From Staphylococcus equorum (GTDB taxonomy: Bacteria; Bacillota; Bacilli; Staphylococcales; Staphylococcaceae): a stretch of 64,000 bases of DNA. The notes below the pieces were generated by a model that was not told the DNA's origin, searched no databases, and saw only the letters and a program-made list of their open reading frames with translations. The position numbers were made by a program, and so were the translations under genes. The DNA lies in NCBI RefSeq assembly GCF_029024965.1, contig NZ_CP118982.1, forward strand, positions 310,001-374,000, given 5' to 3'. Below are positions 45,121-54,938 of this stretch, piece by piece. The stretch's first letter is position 1; each line of letters begins with the position of its first letter.

Positions 45121-47064
45121 GTGTTAAGCAAGAGACAACATCATATATTAACGTACTTACTTGAACGTGAAGCCTTTGTTCAAATTCATAATTTAGCAAC
45201 ACAGTTCAATGTATCTGAAAGAACAATTCAATATGATCTTGAATATATTGAAACTAAGGAAGATAAATTAGATTTAACGATACATCGGAATAAATATGAT
45301 GGGATAAAGATTACAACAACAGCTCCTCAGTTGGCAACATTAGAGCCAAAATATACAGGAACATCGATGCATTATTCAAAGAAAGAACGCATATTATATA
45401 TCACTTTGAAGTTGTTTGAATCGATTGAACCCACATCATCCCAAGTATTAGCAACTTTAGTTTCAGTAACACGTCGTACGATTGTTGAAGATTTGAAAAA
45501 TGTTCAATCTTGGTTAGAAGAAAACGATTTGCTTCTTGAGTACAAGAAAAATAAAGGGTTTGTGATACAGGGTGAGGAAAATGCTTATCGTAAAGCCTAT
45601 GCCACACGTGTACATGAATATTTTCAAACGCATACACATCATATGGGACATCAACTTTTTTCGAATAAAGAGTTAGAACAAATTCGTTTAACAGTCACTT
45701 CTATCTTATTAGATGCGAAATATCAGTTAGTTCAAAGTGCAATTGACGGATTGATTTATCACATTTTGATTGCGCTACATCGTACAAATGAACATTTCGC
45801 CTTCGACATACCTGATAAAGAGTATGAAAAGCTCTCTAAAACAGAGCAATTTCATATTGCGCTTAAAATTAAAGGAAAATTAGAAGATATTTTTCAGATT
45901 GAATTTCCAAAAAGTGAGGCAGCTTTTATTACTTTGCATTTATTAGGTGCTAAAACGTCAGAAGTGAATGAACTCAATCAACAAATAGACGATTTAGAGG
46001 TATTAACAGAACAATTGATTGAACGTATGAGTGGAGAGTTAGGATTAGATTTAATGTCTGATAGCAAATTAGCAAATGGTTTAATCGTACATTTGAGACC
46101 TGCAATTCATCGATTGAAGTTTGATATGACGCATGCGAACCCTTTAAATAAGGAGATTCATGCGCAGTATGACCATATTATAGAGGGAATCAAAAGACAT
46201 GTATGGGGCATTGAAGAAAATTACCAAATCGACTTTACTGATGATGAATTATCATACATCACACTGCATTTTGCTTCTGCGATTGAACGGATTTCAGCAG
46301 TGACAACAAATGCCATTAAAGTCGTATTACTTTGTGGATCAGGTATAGGAACTTCTCAATTATTAAAAAGTAGGATGGATCATATTTATCCGGAATTAGA
46401 AATTGTAGATGCTTATTCTATATATGAAATAGATGAAGTAATGCTAAAACATGAAGGTATTGATTATATCATTTCTACTGTCCCTTTTGAACAAGCGAGC
46501 GTACCAGTAATTAGGGTTTCACCATTTTTAAATAAAGAAGATCGAAAGCAATTAAATGAAATTATCAACCATTCAAGAGAACGATATGTAAATGATGTCA
46601 AAGGGTTAGGACCAACGTTACAAGAAGTATTACCACAATCTCGAATATTGACACAACAGCCAACACTTTTAAGAAATGATGCAATTCGACAATGTGTATC
46701 ATCGCTTGTAAATGACCAAATCGTAGATGAGGCCTATGCAGCTGACATTATTGAACAATTAGATGCATTTGGACCTTATATGGTAATTAGTCCTCATATT
46801 GCATTGATTCATGCTAACCATAAACATGTTAAACAACCTGTAGGCTTTAGTTTAGTTCATTTTAAAACGGGTGTGACCTTTAATCATCAGCAATACGATC
46901 CAGTGCATATCATTATTACATTAGCTACGGAGCAACCGCAGATACATTTAAATGCTTTGCGACAATTTAGCGAGCTAATCATGGACGAATCAACGAGAGC
47001 AACACTGTTTTCTGGAAATATAGCAGATATCATGTCATGTATTCGTGATGTAAGTCAACATTAA
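45121..47064 (+). CDS. PRD-containing transcriptional regulator (BglG/MtlR type)
   Basis: Multi-domain activator of 647 residues. It has N-terminal winged helices (residues about 1-170, starting LSKRQHHILTYLLE with NVSERTIQYDLEYI), two PTS regulation domains at about 180-400 with their histidines (HILIALHR, FITLHLLGA, YITLHFASA), a GatB-like EIIB domain with VVLLCGSGIGTSQLLKSRM (about 402), and a C-terminal EIIA-like domain with ALIHANHKHV (about 560). The start is GTG 45121 with AAGGAGG eight bases before. It precedes the ascorbate-type PTS genes by 15 bases, so it is in the same operon and probably activates it in response to PTS phosphorylation. Confidence 0.88.
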   Translation: MLSKRQHHILTYLLEREAFVQIHNLATQFNVSERTIQYDLEYIETKEDKLDLTIHRNKYDGIKITTTAPQLATLEPKYTGTSMHYSKKERILYITLKLFESIEPTSSQVLATLVSVTRRTIVEDLKNVQSWLEENDLLLEYKKNKGFVIQGEENAYRKAYATRVHEYFQTHTHHMGHQLFSNKELEQIRLTVTSILLDAKYQLVQSAIDGLIYHILIALHRTNEHFAFDIPDKEYEKLSKTEQFHIALKIKGKLEDIFQIEFPKSEAAFITLHLLGAKTSEVNELNQQIDDLEVLTEQLIERMSGELGLDLMSDSKLANGLIVHLRPAIHRLKFDMTHANPLNKEIHAQYDHIIEGIKRHVWGIEENYQIDFTDDELSYITLHFASAIERISAVTTNAIKVVLLCGSGIGTSQLLKSRMDHIYPELEIVDAYSIYEIDEVMLKHEGIDYIISTVPFEQASVPVIRVSPFLNKEDRKQLNEIINHSRERYVNDVKGLGPTLQEVLPQSRILTQQPTLLRNDAIRQCVSSLVNDQIVDEAYAADIIEQLDAFGPYMVISPHIALIHANHKHVKQPVGFSLVHFKTGVTFNHQQYDPVHIIITLATEQPQIHLNALRQFSELIMDESTRATLFSGNIADIMSCIRDVSQH

Positions 47065-47078
47065 TAAGGGGGATATAA

Positions 47079-47519
47079 ATGAGTCTGGAAATTTTATCAT
47101 CAGATAAAGTACTGATACGAGATCGAGTAGATGATTGGAAACATGCAATTCGTGTAGCATCTAAACCTCTGCTAGAACAAGGGTACTTTAAACAACAATA
47201 CATTGAAAAGATGATTTATAGCGTAGAAGAATTAGGACCCTATATTGTAATAGCACCTGAAATCGCAATAGCGCATGCTAGACCGAGTGATGATGTCAAA
47301 AAAATAGGATTAAGTTTATTGAAATTGAATCACCATATTAACTTTTCTGAAAATGGACATCATGCTTCTCTCGTGTTTGTATTAAGCGCTGTTGATAACG
47401 AAGGCCATTTAGAAATATTAAGGAATTTAGCAACCATCTTAGGGGATTCGAACACAGTTAATAAATTATTAGTAGCAACAGACATTGATGAAATAATAAA
47501 TATATTTAAAGGAGAATGA
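47079..47519 (+). CDS. PTS EIIA, ascorbate/mannitol-fructose type (UlaC-like)
   Basis: EIIA of 146 residues. The phospho-histidine lies in EIAIAHARPSDDV (about residue 67). It belongs with the SgaA/UlaC group of EIIA proteins that serve ascorbate-type permeases. AAGGGGGATAT precedes the ATG. Its stop overlaps the start of the EIIB gene, so the two are coupled. Confidence 0.87.
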   Translation: MSLEILSSDKVLIRDRVDDWKHAIRVASKPLLEQGYFKQQYIEKMIYSVEELGPYIVIAPEIAIAHARPSDDVKKIGLSLLKLNHHINFSENGHHASLVFVLSAVDNEGHLEILRNLATILGDSNTVNKLLVATDIDEIINIFKGE

Positions 47520-47809
47520 TGAAAATGAAAATTTTAGTTGTATGTGGTCACGGTTTAGGAAGTAGCTTTATGGTGGAAATGAATGCACAGGAAGCTTTGA
47601 AAAATTTAAATGCACCATCAGACATTAAAGTAGAACACAGTGATGTTATGTCTGCGAGTCCTGATATGGCAGATTTATTTATTTGCGGTAGAGATTTAGA
47701 AGAAAATACAAAGCACTTAGGGGACGTTATTGTTTTAGATAACATTCTAGATAAGGAAGAGTTACAAAATAAATTGAATGAGAAATTAAGTGATTTGAAC
47801 ATTTTATAA
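47519..47809 (+). CDS. PTS EIIB, ascorbate type (UlaB-like)
   Basis: EIIB of about 96 residues. The phospho-cysteine lies in ILVVCGHGLGSSFMVEMN, which is the UlaB/SgaB pattern. Three in-frame ATGs (47516, 47519, 47525) follow AAAGGAG closely. 47519 or 47525 has the better spacing. The gene overlaps the end of the EIIA gene and precedes the EIIC gene by 23 bases. Confidence 0.87.
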   Translation: MKMKILVVCGHGLGSSFMVEMNAQEALKNLNAPSDIKVEHSDVMSASPDMADLFICGRDLEENTKHLGDVIVLDNILDKEELQNKLNEKLSDLNIL

Positions 47810-47832
47810 ATTATAAGTAAGGGGGCAACGTT

Positions 47833-49191
47833 ATGAAACCTATACTAGATTTTATCGTTGATATTTTGAGTCAACCTGCTATATTAGTTGCTTTAATCGC
47901 TTTGATAGGTCTAATTATGCAGAAAAAATCTGCCACTGACATCACGTCCGGTACGATTAAAACAATACTTGGATTTTTAGTGTTAAGCGCAGGGGCGAAT
48001 GTTGTAACACAATCATTAGAACCATTTGGAAAAATATTCCAACACGCTTTTGGCGTGCAAGGTGTTGTACCTAATAATGAAGCAATTATTTCAATTGCTT
48101 TAGAACAATATGGCACAACAGCAGCATTAATTATGGTATTTGGGATGATTGTTAATATCATTATCGCACGTATTACGAATTTGAAATATATCTTTTTAAC
48201 AGGTCATCATACATTTTATATGGCAGCCTTTTTAGCTATATTACTGTCAGTAGGTAATATCACTGGGACATTGACAGTAATCACGGGATCTATTATTTTA
48301 GGATTAATTATGGCCATATTACCAGCGTTAGCGCAACCAACGATGAAGAAAATAACTGGGACTAACCAAGTCGCTCTAGGTCACTTTGGTACGATCAGTT
48401 ATTGGGCAGCTGGAGAGGTTGGAAAGTTATTTAAAGGGAAATCTAAATCAACTGAAGAAATTAATTTTCCTAAAGGCTTAAGCTTTTTAAGAGAAAGTAC
48501 AATCAGTATTTCACTCACAATGACATTACTTTATTTTGTGGCAGCATTATTTGCGGGGCCAACCTTCGTACATACAGAAATTAGTGACGGCCAAAACTTT
48601 ATTGTATTTTCACTGATTCAAGGGGTTACTTTTGCAGCTGGTGTGTTTATCATATTAACAGGTGTACGCCTAATATTAGCTGAAATCGTGCCAGCGTTTA
48701 AAGGTATTTCTGAAAAATTAGTACCTAATACAAAACCAGCATTAGACTGTCCTATAGTCTTCCCTTATGCACAAAATGCTGTATTAATTGGCTTTTTTGT
48801 CAGCTTTATTGTTGGGGTCTTGGGCATGTTCGTCTTATTCTTATTTGGTGGCGTAGTTATACTTCCAGGCGTAGTAGCTCACTTCTTCTTAGGGGCAACT
48901 GCTGGCGTTTTTGGTAACGCACGTGGAGGTATTAGAGGTGCAATAGCAGGTTCAGCATTAAATGGCTTGTTAATTACATTCTTACCACTACTGTTCTTGC
49001 CATTCTTAGGAGAACTTGGTGGCGCAGCAACGACATTCTCAGATACAGATTTCTTAGTCGTAGGTATTGTCTTTGGTAATATTGCTAAATACCTTGGACT
49101 TATCGGTATCGCCGTCTTAGTCTTAATCCTAGCAGCGGTAGCAATATTATTACAAAAACGTACGAATCAAAAAGAAGCAGAAGAACAGTAA
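47833..49191 (+). CDS. PTS EIIC, ascorbate type (UlaA/SgaT)
   Basis: Membrane permease of 452 residues with about 11-12 helices. It matches UlaA/SgaT in GLIMQKKSATDITSGTIKTI, LTGHHTFYMAAFLA and the FGNARGGIRGAIAGSALNG segment. It would import L-ascorbate or a related compound with phosphorylation. The lactonase and decarboxylase genes (ulaG, ulaD, ulaE, ulaF) are absent nearby, so the substrate or downstream pathway is open. GGGGG precedes the ATG by about 7 bases. Last gene of the operon. Confidence 0.88.
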   Translation: MKPILDFIVDILSQPAILVALIALIGLIMQKKSATDITSGTIKTILGFLVLSAGANVVTQSLEPFGKIFQHAFGVQGVVPNNEAIISIALEQYGTTAALIMVFGMIVNIIIARITNLKYIFLTGHHTFYMAAFLAILLSVGNITGTLTVITGSIILGLIMAILPALAQPTMKKITGTNQVALGHFGTISYWAAGEVGKLFKGKSKSTEEINFPKGLSFLRESTISISLTMTLLYFVAALFAGPTFVHTEISDGQNFIVFSLIQGVTFAAGVFIILTGVRLILAEIVPAFKGISEKLVPNTKPALDCPIVFPYAQNAVLIGFFVSFIVGVLGMFVLFLFGGVVILPGVVAHFFLGATAGVFGNARGGIRGAIAGSALNGLLITFLPLLFLPFLGELGGAATTFSDTDFLVVGIVFGNIAKYLGLIGIAVLVLILAAVAILLQKRTNQKEAEEQ

Positions 49192-49208
49192 AATTAAATA
49201 ATTAAAAT

Positions 49209-49254
49209 AAAACAGGTGAGCATCTTATAACTAAAGGATGCTCACCTGTTTTTA
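49209..49254 (+). terminator. Terminator of the ula-type operon
   Basis: AAACAGGTGAGCATC and GATGCTCACCTGTTT form a 15-bp stem, followed by T residues. The next gene is convergent. Confidence 0.9.
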
Positions 49255-49294
49255 ATATCAATTTAGTGTGAAGTTTTGCTGAAAATGAACAGAG

Positions 49295-49651
49295 TTAATG
49301 TGTTAACTCAAAACTTTCTGCTATTAAATCTTTAATATGATTTATAGAGTTAATTTCATTTAAATTGATGCTTATCCAATTGGATTTATCCATGTGATAG
49401 GCTTTGTAAAACCCTTCTTTTTTTCTTAAAGGACCAATAAATTCTTGTCTGACTTTCAAATTCAATACATCTATTTCATCAGTGCCATTTAATCCTATTT
49501 TGTCTTGAGAAATATTCATCACTAAAGCAAACCATTTTTTGCTATCTTTATGTCTTAAAGCTGCAAAGTTCGAATAAGTTTGCCAAGGATAATCTGGTTT
49601 TACATCATACTTACGATTCACATAATTAAAAACTTCTTCTCTATCTAACAT
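49295..49651 (-). CDS. MmcQ/YjbR-family protein
   Basis: Small protein of 118 residues with the YjbR/MmcQ fold, a CyaY-like alpha/beta double-wing structure of unknown role. Typical features are the start LDREEVFNYVNRKY, the SNFAALRHKDSKKWFALVM strand pair and KSNWISINL near the C-terminus. GAAGGTG precedes the ATG. It is a single gene between an operon end and a divergent glycosyltransferase gene, with no functional hint from context. Confidence 0.8.
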   Translation of the reverse strand: MLDREEVFNYVNRKYDVKPDYPWQTYSNFAALRHKDSKKWFALVMNISQDKIGLNGTDEIDVLNLKVRQEFIGPLRKKEGFYKAYHMDKSNWISINLNEINSINHIKDLIAESFELTH

Positions 49652-49841
49652 TATTTCACCTTCTTATTAATTATCTTCCCGTATTATTTTAATTTAATCT
49701 CTAGCGATATGTTAATGAATAAGCTACATAATTGTACGGAATTTTGCTTTTTTAAATAAATATTTTCTTTCATATAAAAAACTTCATTTTATATGGTACA
49801 CTATTGTTATTAAAACTTATTATGTCAGGGGAGAGTCATAA

Positions 49842-51350
49842 GTGCTTTATACAATTACATCAACATTACCACCAGTTCATGGCGGAAGAACGAAAGCGTT
49901 GTTAAATAGAATTCAATTAATGCATAACGATTTAAATGAAACAAACACAATATTAACAACAAATTATAATCCTAACTATTATGAAGTTATTAAATCATTT
50001 GTGGAAAATAATAAATTAAATGCTCAAATCAGAGTAGAAAATATTTATGATTGGCTATCTGATTTTAAGTTATTATATAATCCACACTCTAATAGTGACA
50101 CAATAGAATATCAGGAAGTTGAACGAGATATTGAAGGATTAAGAAGTGAAATAAGAAAAAACAATAGGGATATTGTCCGTTATTATGACGGTGATACATA
50201 TTTTTTATATAGAAAGTTTAGACCAGGAAGTAATATTTTAGAATTCGAAGACTTTATGACTCCTTATTGTAAAAAAAGAGTTGAGAGACATCAGTACAAT
50301 AATTTTGGTCATTTACATAAGAAAATTTATTTTTCTACTAAAAATTATGGGAAAATTGCCGAAAAGTTCTATGATAGAGAGGGTAATAAATATTGTGAAA
50401 AGTTTTTTGCTGATGATGAGAACACAACACTATTATTAATTCAATTATATAAAGAGGGAAAACATTTTAAAGCATTTGAAAATGAAAAACAGCTTTTTCA
50501 ATATTATTTCCAAAATCGTTTTAAAGATGGAGATATTGTCTTTAATGATGCCAGACTTTTAGATATACCATTATTAAAACAAACAAATCACACTAAAAAT
50601 GTATTGGTATTTCATAGCTCGCATATAGATGGAAATAATGTGAAAAAAGCATATAAATACGCGCTTACGCATTCTGACTGTGTTACTAAATATTTAGTGT
50701 TAACGAACCATCAAAAAATAGATATACAAAATTTATACTCTATTGAAGATGAACGTTTTGCTGTAATACCCCACTTTATTGAAGTTGCAGAGCCTTCTCG
50801 TGAACCATCAAACTTTAAAGATCAATTTATCTATATTGGCAGGTTTGGCGTAGGAAAACAATTGGACCATCTTATTAAAGCATATAAGTTATTTCGTGAA
50901 GCAGGTTACACGAGCAAACTCGTATTATATGGTAAGGATGAAGCGGGACAATTAAAAATGCTTAAAAACCAAATAGAGGAATATGATTTAAATGAGTATG
51001 TTGAAATTAATGACTATACATCTAATCCATTAGCTGAATTTAAAGCTTCGAGAGCATCGCTATTAACGAGTAGCTTTGAAGGATTTGGTTTAACAATTAT
51101 GGAAAGCATTGCAGTTGGATGCCCTGCCATTTCATATGATGTTCAATATGGTCCGAGAGAAATTATTGAACATGGTAAAAATGGATATCTTATTGAACCT
51201 AATAATATTCTAGAATTTGCAAATGGTATGATGAAAATTGTAGATAAACCACTTAACAATGTAAAAAATAATGAAAGATTAAAACATCAAACAGCAATTA
51301 ATAATTACGCTGAACTATTGAAACAACTTCAAGAAAAAATTACAATATGA
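49842..51350 (+). CDS. GT4 glycosyltransferase, TarM-like
   Basis: Retaining glycosyltransferase of 502 residues with a GT-B fold. The N-terminal half is a specific region like that of TarM (DUF1975). The C-terminal half is Glycos_transf_1, with FIYIGRFGVGKQLDHLIKA (about 329), the nucleotide-sugar site around LLTSSFEGFGLTIMESIAVG (about 407) and YGPREIIEHGKNGYL. TarM adds alpha-GlcNAc to wall teichoic acid, so a similar decoration role is likely but not shown. The start is GTG 49842 with AGGGGAG eight bases before. It is a single gene ended by a bidirectional terminator. Confidence 0.85.
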   Translation: MLYTITSTLPPVHGGRTKALLNRIQLMHNDLNETNTILTTNYNPNYYEVIKSFVENNKLNAQIRVENIYDWLSDFKLLYNPHSNSDTIEYQEVERDIEGLRSEIRKNNRDIVRYYDGDTYFLYRKFRPGSNILEFEDFMTPYCKKRVERHQYNNFGHLHKKIYFSTKNYGKIAEKFYDREGNKYCEKFFADDENTTLLLIQLYKEGKHFKAFENEKQLFQYYFQNRFKDGDIVFNDARLLDIPLLKQTNHTKNVLVFHSSHIDGNNVKKAYKYALTHSDCVTKYLVLTNHQKIDIQNLYSIEDERFAVIPHFIEVAEPSREPSNFKDQFIYIGRFGVGKQLDHLIKAYKLFREAGYTSKLVLYGKDEAGQLKMLKNQIEEYDLNEYVEINDYTSNPLAEFKASRASLLTSSFEGFGLTIMESIAVGCPAISYDVQYGPREIIEHGKNGYLIEPNNILEFANGMMKIVDKPLNNVKNNERLKHQTAINNYAELLKQLQEKITI

Positions 51351-51358
51351 ATAAGGCA

Positions 51359-51396
51359 TTAAAAAATCTCAACCAGCATTGGTTGAGATTTTTTTA
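51359..51396. terminator. Bidirectional terminator
   Basis: AAAAAATCTCAACCA and TGGTTGAGATTTTTT form a perfect stem with a 4-base loop, between convergent coding regions. Confidence 0.92.
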
Positions 51397-51405
51397 ATTA
51401 TTAAG

Positions 51406-52353
51406 TTATTTAACTTCGTTCGGTACGTCTTTCGGCACGTCTTTAACTTGATACGTTTTTTTATATTCTTCACTTGCATGTTGCATGGGTATTAAATAAA
51501 GTGCTAAGGCAGCTATTAAACCTGGAATAGCAAAAGCGATAAAGTACATAGGCATAGGTAATGCAAATGTGAGTAAAAAGCCACCCATTAGCGGTCCAAT
51601 CATTCCGCCGACTCTCCCAATACCAGAAGCTGTACCTAGCGCTGTGGATCTAATATAGGCTGGGAAATATTGCGATACGAAAGCTTGAACGAGATTTTGT
51701 GAACCTATGGTAGCAGCGCCAGCGATTGCAATTAAAATATAAATAACAAATATATTAACATCTTTACCTAAAGACAATAGAGATAAAGAAATAGCGCCAG
51801 CAATGTATAATGGCACAAGTAGTTTTTTGGAACCAAATTTGTCACATAGTTTTCCGATTATAAGTGTTCCTACGATTGCTCCAACTTGTAATACGATTAA
51901 AAACATTAAACTAGAATTTAATTCATATCCTGCTCGCATCATTAAATTTGGTAACCATGTATTTAAACCAAAAATCATTAATAAACAGCAAAAGAAAGTT
52001 AACCAAAATAAGACTGTACTGAGCGCCCTGTTTTCTTTAAATAAGTCCATTAAAGGCACTTTAGTAGTAGAAACTTCGATATCTTTTATCGTATCGTTCA
52101 TTGATATGTTAAGTTTTGGATCAATTTTTCTTAATGTATTTACTGCTTCTTTTTTCCTATTAGTACGATTTAAATAACTAAACGTCTCAGGTAATTGCTT
52201 AAGTAAAAACGGTAGTGCAAATATAGGTAAAATTGCCACCCAAAAGATTGAGCGCCAACCTCCGATAGGCATTAATGTTAACCCTAACACTGGTGCAAGA
52301 ATACCACCAATTGAGTAGCCACATAACACTATTGAAACGACAAGGTTTTTCAT
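51406..52353 (-). pseudogene. 5'-truncated aromatic-acid MFS transporter (AAHS type)
   Basis: The 315-codon frame corresponds to about the last 70 percent of an AAHS-family transporter. The sequence starts inside helix 5 (NLVVSIVLCGYSIGGILAPV), while intact members have about 440 residues with the conserved first helices and GDRFGRK-type motif, which are missing here. The loop motif of the second half, GKLCDKFGSKK, is present. The ATG at 52353 has no ribosome binding site, since the upstream DNA is the truncated FAD hydroxylase gene in the opposite orientation. The gene lost its 5' end and promoter, so it is very likely non-functional. Confidence 0.8.
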
Positions 52354-52355
52354 TT

Positions 52356-52754
52356 ATTTCAAGACAAAAAAGATGGCCAATGTTTGATCGTAAGCCGATT
52401 GATAAATGGTCAGAAGGTAACTTTACATTAATTGGTGACGCCGCACACCCAATGTTACAATATCTTGCTCAAGGTGCATGCCAAGCTTTAGAAGATGCAT
52501 CATTCATGGCTGATATGTTAGAAAAACATGAAACGAATTATGAAAAGGCATTTACAGAATTTGAAGAAGAGCGTAAACCACGCACGACATTTGTACAAGA
52601 AAATGCACGTGTATGGGGCGAAATCATACATGGTAAAAATAAAGTAAATAATCTATTAAGAAACGCAATTTTGAAAGCGCGTACAGAACATGATTATCAA
52701 TATGTAGACCAATATCATGGTGGGCATTTTCAAAGTGAAGAAGTAAGTCATTAA
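52356..52754 (+). pseudogene. 5'-truncated FAD-dependent aromatic hydroxylase
   Basis: About 130 residues of the C-terminal part of a group A flavoprotein monooxygenase (salicylate or 3-hydroxybenzoate hydroxylase type) remain. The fragment begins near SRQKRWPMFDRKPIDKW and contains the second FAD-binding motif in LIGDAAHPMLQYLAQGACQA, then the normal C-terminal tail. The N-terminal FAD domain (GxGxxG, about 250 residues) is missing. The open frame extends upstream to 52275, but those residues are antisense to the transporter remnant and are not real. With the truncated aromatic-acid transporter facing it, this marks a deleted aromatic catabolism locus. Confidence 0.8.
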
Positions 52755-52767
52755 AAGAATTCATAAA

Positions 52768-52815
52768 TTGAGCTATAAAGCATCTATATTGTAGATGCTT
52801 TATAGCTCTTTTTAA
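52768..52815. terminator. Strong hairpin, bidirectional terminator
   Basis: GAGCTATAAAGCATCTA pairs with TAGATGCTTTATAGCTC and is followed by TTTTTAATT. The thioesterase gene is convergent. Confidence 0.88.
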
Positions 52816-52836
52816 TTCTCATGAAATTTAAAATGT

Positions 52837-53655
52837 TTATTCTTTGTAATAAACAAATTGACTCGTTGTCGCGAGTAAATTTCCGTCATAACTCCATATT
52901 TCTCCAGTTTGGTCAAAGAAGCCATCATAGAATTTAAGTGCACGTGTATGGCCTAAGACTTCTCGATTACCATTCATTTTAAGTGTTTCTGAATCAGCAT
53001 GAAAATAAATAGTAAGCGAAACTGTTCCAATAGGTACCATTTTTTCACGACGTACCCAAATACGTGGAAAGAAAGCATCACATATTGAAGTAAGTGAGAG
53101 AAAATCAAGGTTTCTCTTTGGATTGTCTTGTATCCATTGAAGTGTCGTAGAATCATGAGCATTGTTAGATTGTGTTTGTGATAATGCGAGTGGTGCCCCT
53201 TTGATAATTCGTATATCATAATTCTGTAACCAAGGTGGTGCACCCTCTATTGATGGAAGCGCAACATTTTCAGCAGCTGGTACATTAGGGAACGCTATCT
53301 CGGTAGTAGACCAAGTATCTCGTCGTTGAGCAGTAACAGCCGTTCCAGTAATAACAGTTTTAGCATTTTGAGAAAGCACAATATACCAATGCTGAGTGGA
53401 TCGATTTGTTCGAGTAGGTGTTGCTTTAATATTAAAATCGCCATCAGCTACAGGTGCTGCGTAGTTAATAGTTAACGCAGCTGGTTCTCCTAATCGTTCT
53501 GGATGTTCTAAGACAGCACGAAGCAACGTAGATGCAATAACGCCACCAAACGGTCCAATCATATTGGCATACTTTTCGGACGTATGGCCTTTATAAACAC
53601 CCGGCGTTTCTTCAGTTAGTTGTGTAGCTTTATCAAATGGATGATTCTGTCCCAT
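52837..53655 (-). CDS. Acyl-CoA thioesterase family protein (TesB-like)
   Basis: Double hot-dog protein of 272 residues. The N-terminal half shows the acyl-CoA thioesterase pattern KYANMIGPFGGVIASTLLRAV and LTINYAAPVADGDFNIKA. The C-terminal half contains FDQTGEIWSYDGNLLATTSQF, the usual end of TesB-like domains, where the catalytic aspartate and glutamine regions lie. The frame begins at 53670, but GGGGGG before the ATG at 53655 gives the start MGQNHPFDKAT. The acyl substrate is unknown. A link with the neighbouring broken aromatic locus is possible but unsupported. Confidence 0.8.
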   Translation of the reverse strand: MGQNHPFDKATQLTEETPGVYKGHTSEKYANMIGPFGGVIASTLLRAVLEHPERLGEPAALTINYAAPVADGDFNIKATPTRTNRSTQHWYIVLSQNAKTVITGTAVTAQRRDTWSTTEIAFPNVPAAENVALPSIEGAPPWLQNYDIRIIKGAPLALSQTQSNNAHDSTTLQWIQDNPKRNLDFLSLTSICDAFFPRIWVRREKMVPIGTVSLTIYFHADSETLKMNGNREVLGHTRALKFYDGFFDQTGEIWSYDGNLLATTSQFVYYKE

Positions 53656-53873
53656 AGTAAATCCCCCCAAATATTACAATTAATTATCGTTTATACATAC
53701 ATAGTATAACCTGTTTTAGTTGGTTTAAGCATTGATTTTAAGCAATACCTAAAATGATAAAGGCTGAGGTTATATTTCAAAATTGTTTTTAATACTGAAT
53801 ATTTTATTACTATCTTAATATGACTTTTAAAATATTAACATCCGATTCTGAAAAGTATAAAAAAAATAAATTA

Positions 53874-53903
53874 TTGTTTAATTATTCTTAATTATCTGAT
53901 AAT
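53874..53903 (+). promoter_or_regulatory. Promoter of the tct operon
   Basis: TTGTTT and GATAAT are separated by 18 bases. The cre site begins about 12 bases after the -10 hexamer. Confidence 0.45.
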
Positions 53904-53914
53904 ATAAAATTAGT

Positions 53915-53930
53915 TTGTAAACGTTTTCAA
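53915..53930. promoter_or_regulatory. cre site at the tct operon start
   Basis: TTGTAAACGTTTTCAA is a full match to the CcpA consensus, 16 bases before the tctC start codon. Confidence 0.85.
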
Positions 53931-53945
53931 TTAAGGGGGATTAAG

Positions 53946-54926
53946 ATGAAAAGATGGGGGATATTAATTATCATTTTTTCAGTTGTACTAGCAAGTTGTG
54001 GTAAAGAAAATAATTCGAGTGCATCGGATAAACAATTTCCCAATGAAACGATAGAAATCGTTGCGCCAGCTTCTCCAGGAGGCGGTTGGGATACTACAGC
54101 ACGTGCGATACAAAAAATTATGATTGATGAAGACTTAACTAAACAAAATGTTAATGTGATTAATAAACCTGGAGGTGGCGGAGAAGTAGGCTGGCAATAT
54201 TTAAAATCACGTTCGCCGAATACGATTTCTATCAACTCAAGTTTATTATTATCTAACAAGGAATTGGGATTAAGTGATTTAGGTACAGATGACTTTACAC
54301 CTATTGCAATTTTAGCAACAGAGTGGATTAGTTTAACAGCATCTAATCAATCTAATTTAAGTTCTGGTAAAGAAGTGATGGAAAAGCTAAAAAAAGATCC
54401 AGAATCCTTAACCATAGGTGTTGCACCAGGTTTAGGTAACAATGACCACTTAGCTTTTGTACAGGCAGCTAAGGAATATGGCGTCGATGTAGATAAAATC
54501 GATTTCCTTGTATATAAAAGTGGAGGAGATTTGCAAACCGCTTTATTAGGTGGACATGTAGATGTTGCTTCTACTGCTGTCTCTGAAGTAAAAGAACAAC
54601 ACCAAACTGGAAAATTAAAAATGTTAGCAGTAACATCTGATAAACCGGTTGAAGGCATCGAAGATGTTCCTACTTGGGAAGAACAAGGTGTTGATGTCGT
54701 CTTTCCACATTGGCGTGGCGTCATGGGGCCGAAAGATATGACACCAGAACAAATTGCCTATTGGGATGAAACAATGCAAGATGTAGTGAAATCAGATAGA
54801 TGGCAAAAAATAAGAAAGAACAACGACTGGGAGAATTATTATAAAGATAGCGAAGAAAGTGAGAAATTTTTAAAAGAACAACGTAAGAAATATAAAAAAC
54901 TAGTCGAAGATTCAGGTCTGAAATAA
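53946..54926 (+). CDS. tctC: Tripartite tricarboxylate transporter, binding lipoprotein (TctC)
   Basis: Solute-binding lipoprotein of 326 residues. The signal peptide ends in the lipobox LASC (cysteine about residue 19). The mature protein has the Bug/TctC pattern IVAPASPGGGWDTTAR, NKPGGGGEVGWQYL and VFPHWRGVMGPKDMTPEQI. It captures citrate or another carboxylate for the TctAB permease. AAGGGGG precedes the ATG. It heads the tctC-tctB-tctA operon, repressed by CcpA according to the cre site at its start. No TctDE two-component system is adjacent. Confidence 0.9.
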   Translation: MKRWGILIIIFSVVLASCGKENNSSASDKQFPNETIEIVAPASPGGGWDTTARAIQKIMIDEDLTKQNVNVINKPGGGGEVGWQYLKSRSPNTISINSSLLLSNKELGLSDLGTDDFTPIAILATEWISLTASNQSNLSSGKEVMEKLKKDPESLTIGVAPGLGNNDHLAFVQAAKEYGVDVDKIDFLVYKSGGDLQTALLGGHVDVASTAVSEVKEQHQTGKLKMLAVTSDKPVEGIEDVPTWEEQGVDVVFPHWRGVMGPKDMTPEQIAYWDETMQDVVKSDRWQKIRKNNDWENYYKDSEESEKFLKEQRKKYKKLVEDSGLK

Positions 54927-54938
54927 GGGGGAGTATAA

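Noticed and set aside
52275..52355. N-terminal extension of the FAD hydroxylase frame
   Set aside because: These codons are antisense to the transporter remnant and show no similarity to the hydroxylase family. The real remnant begins at the junction.
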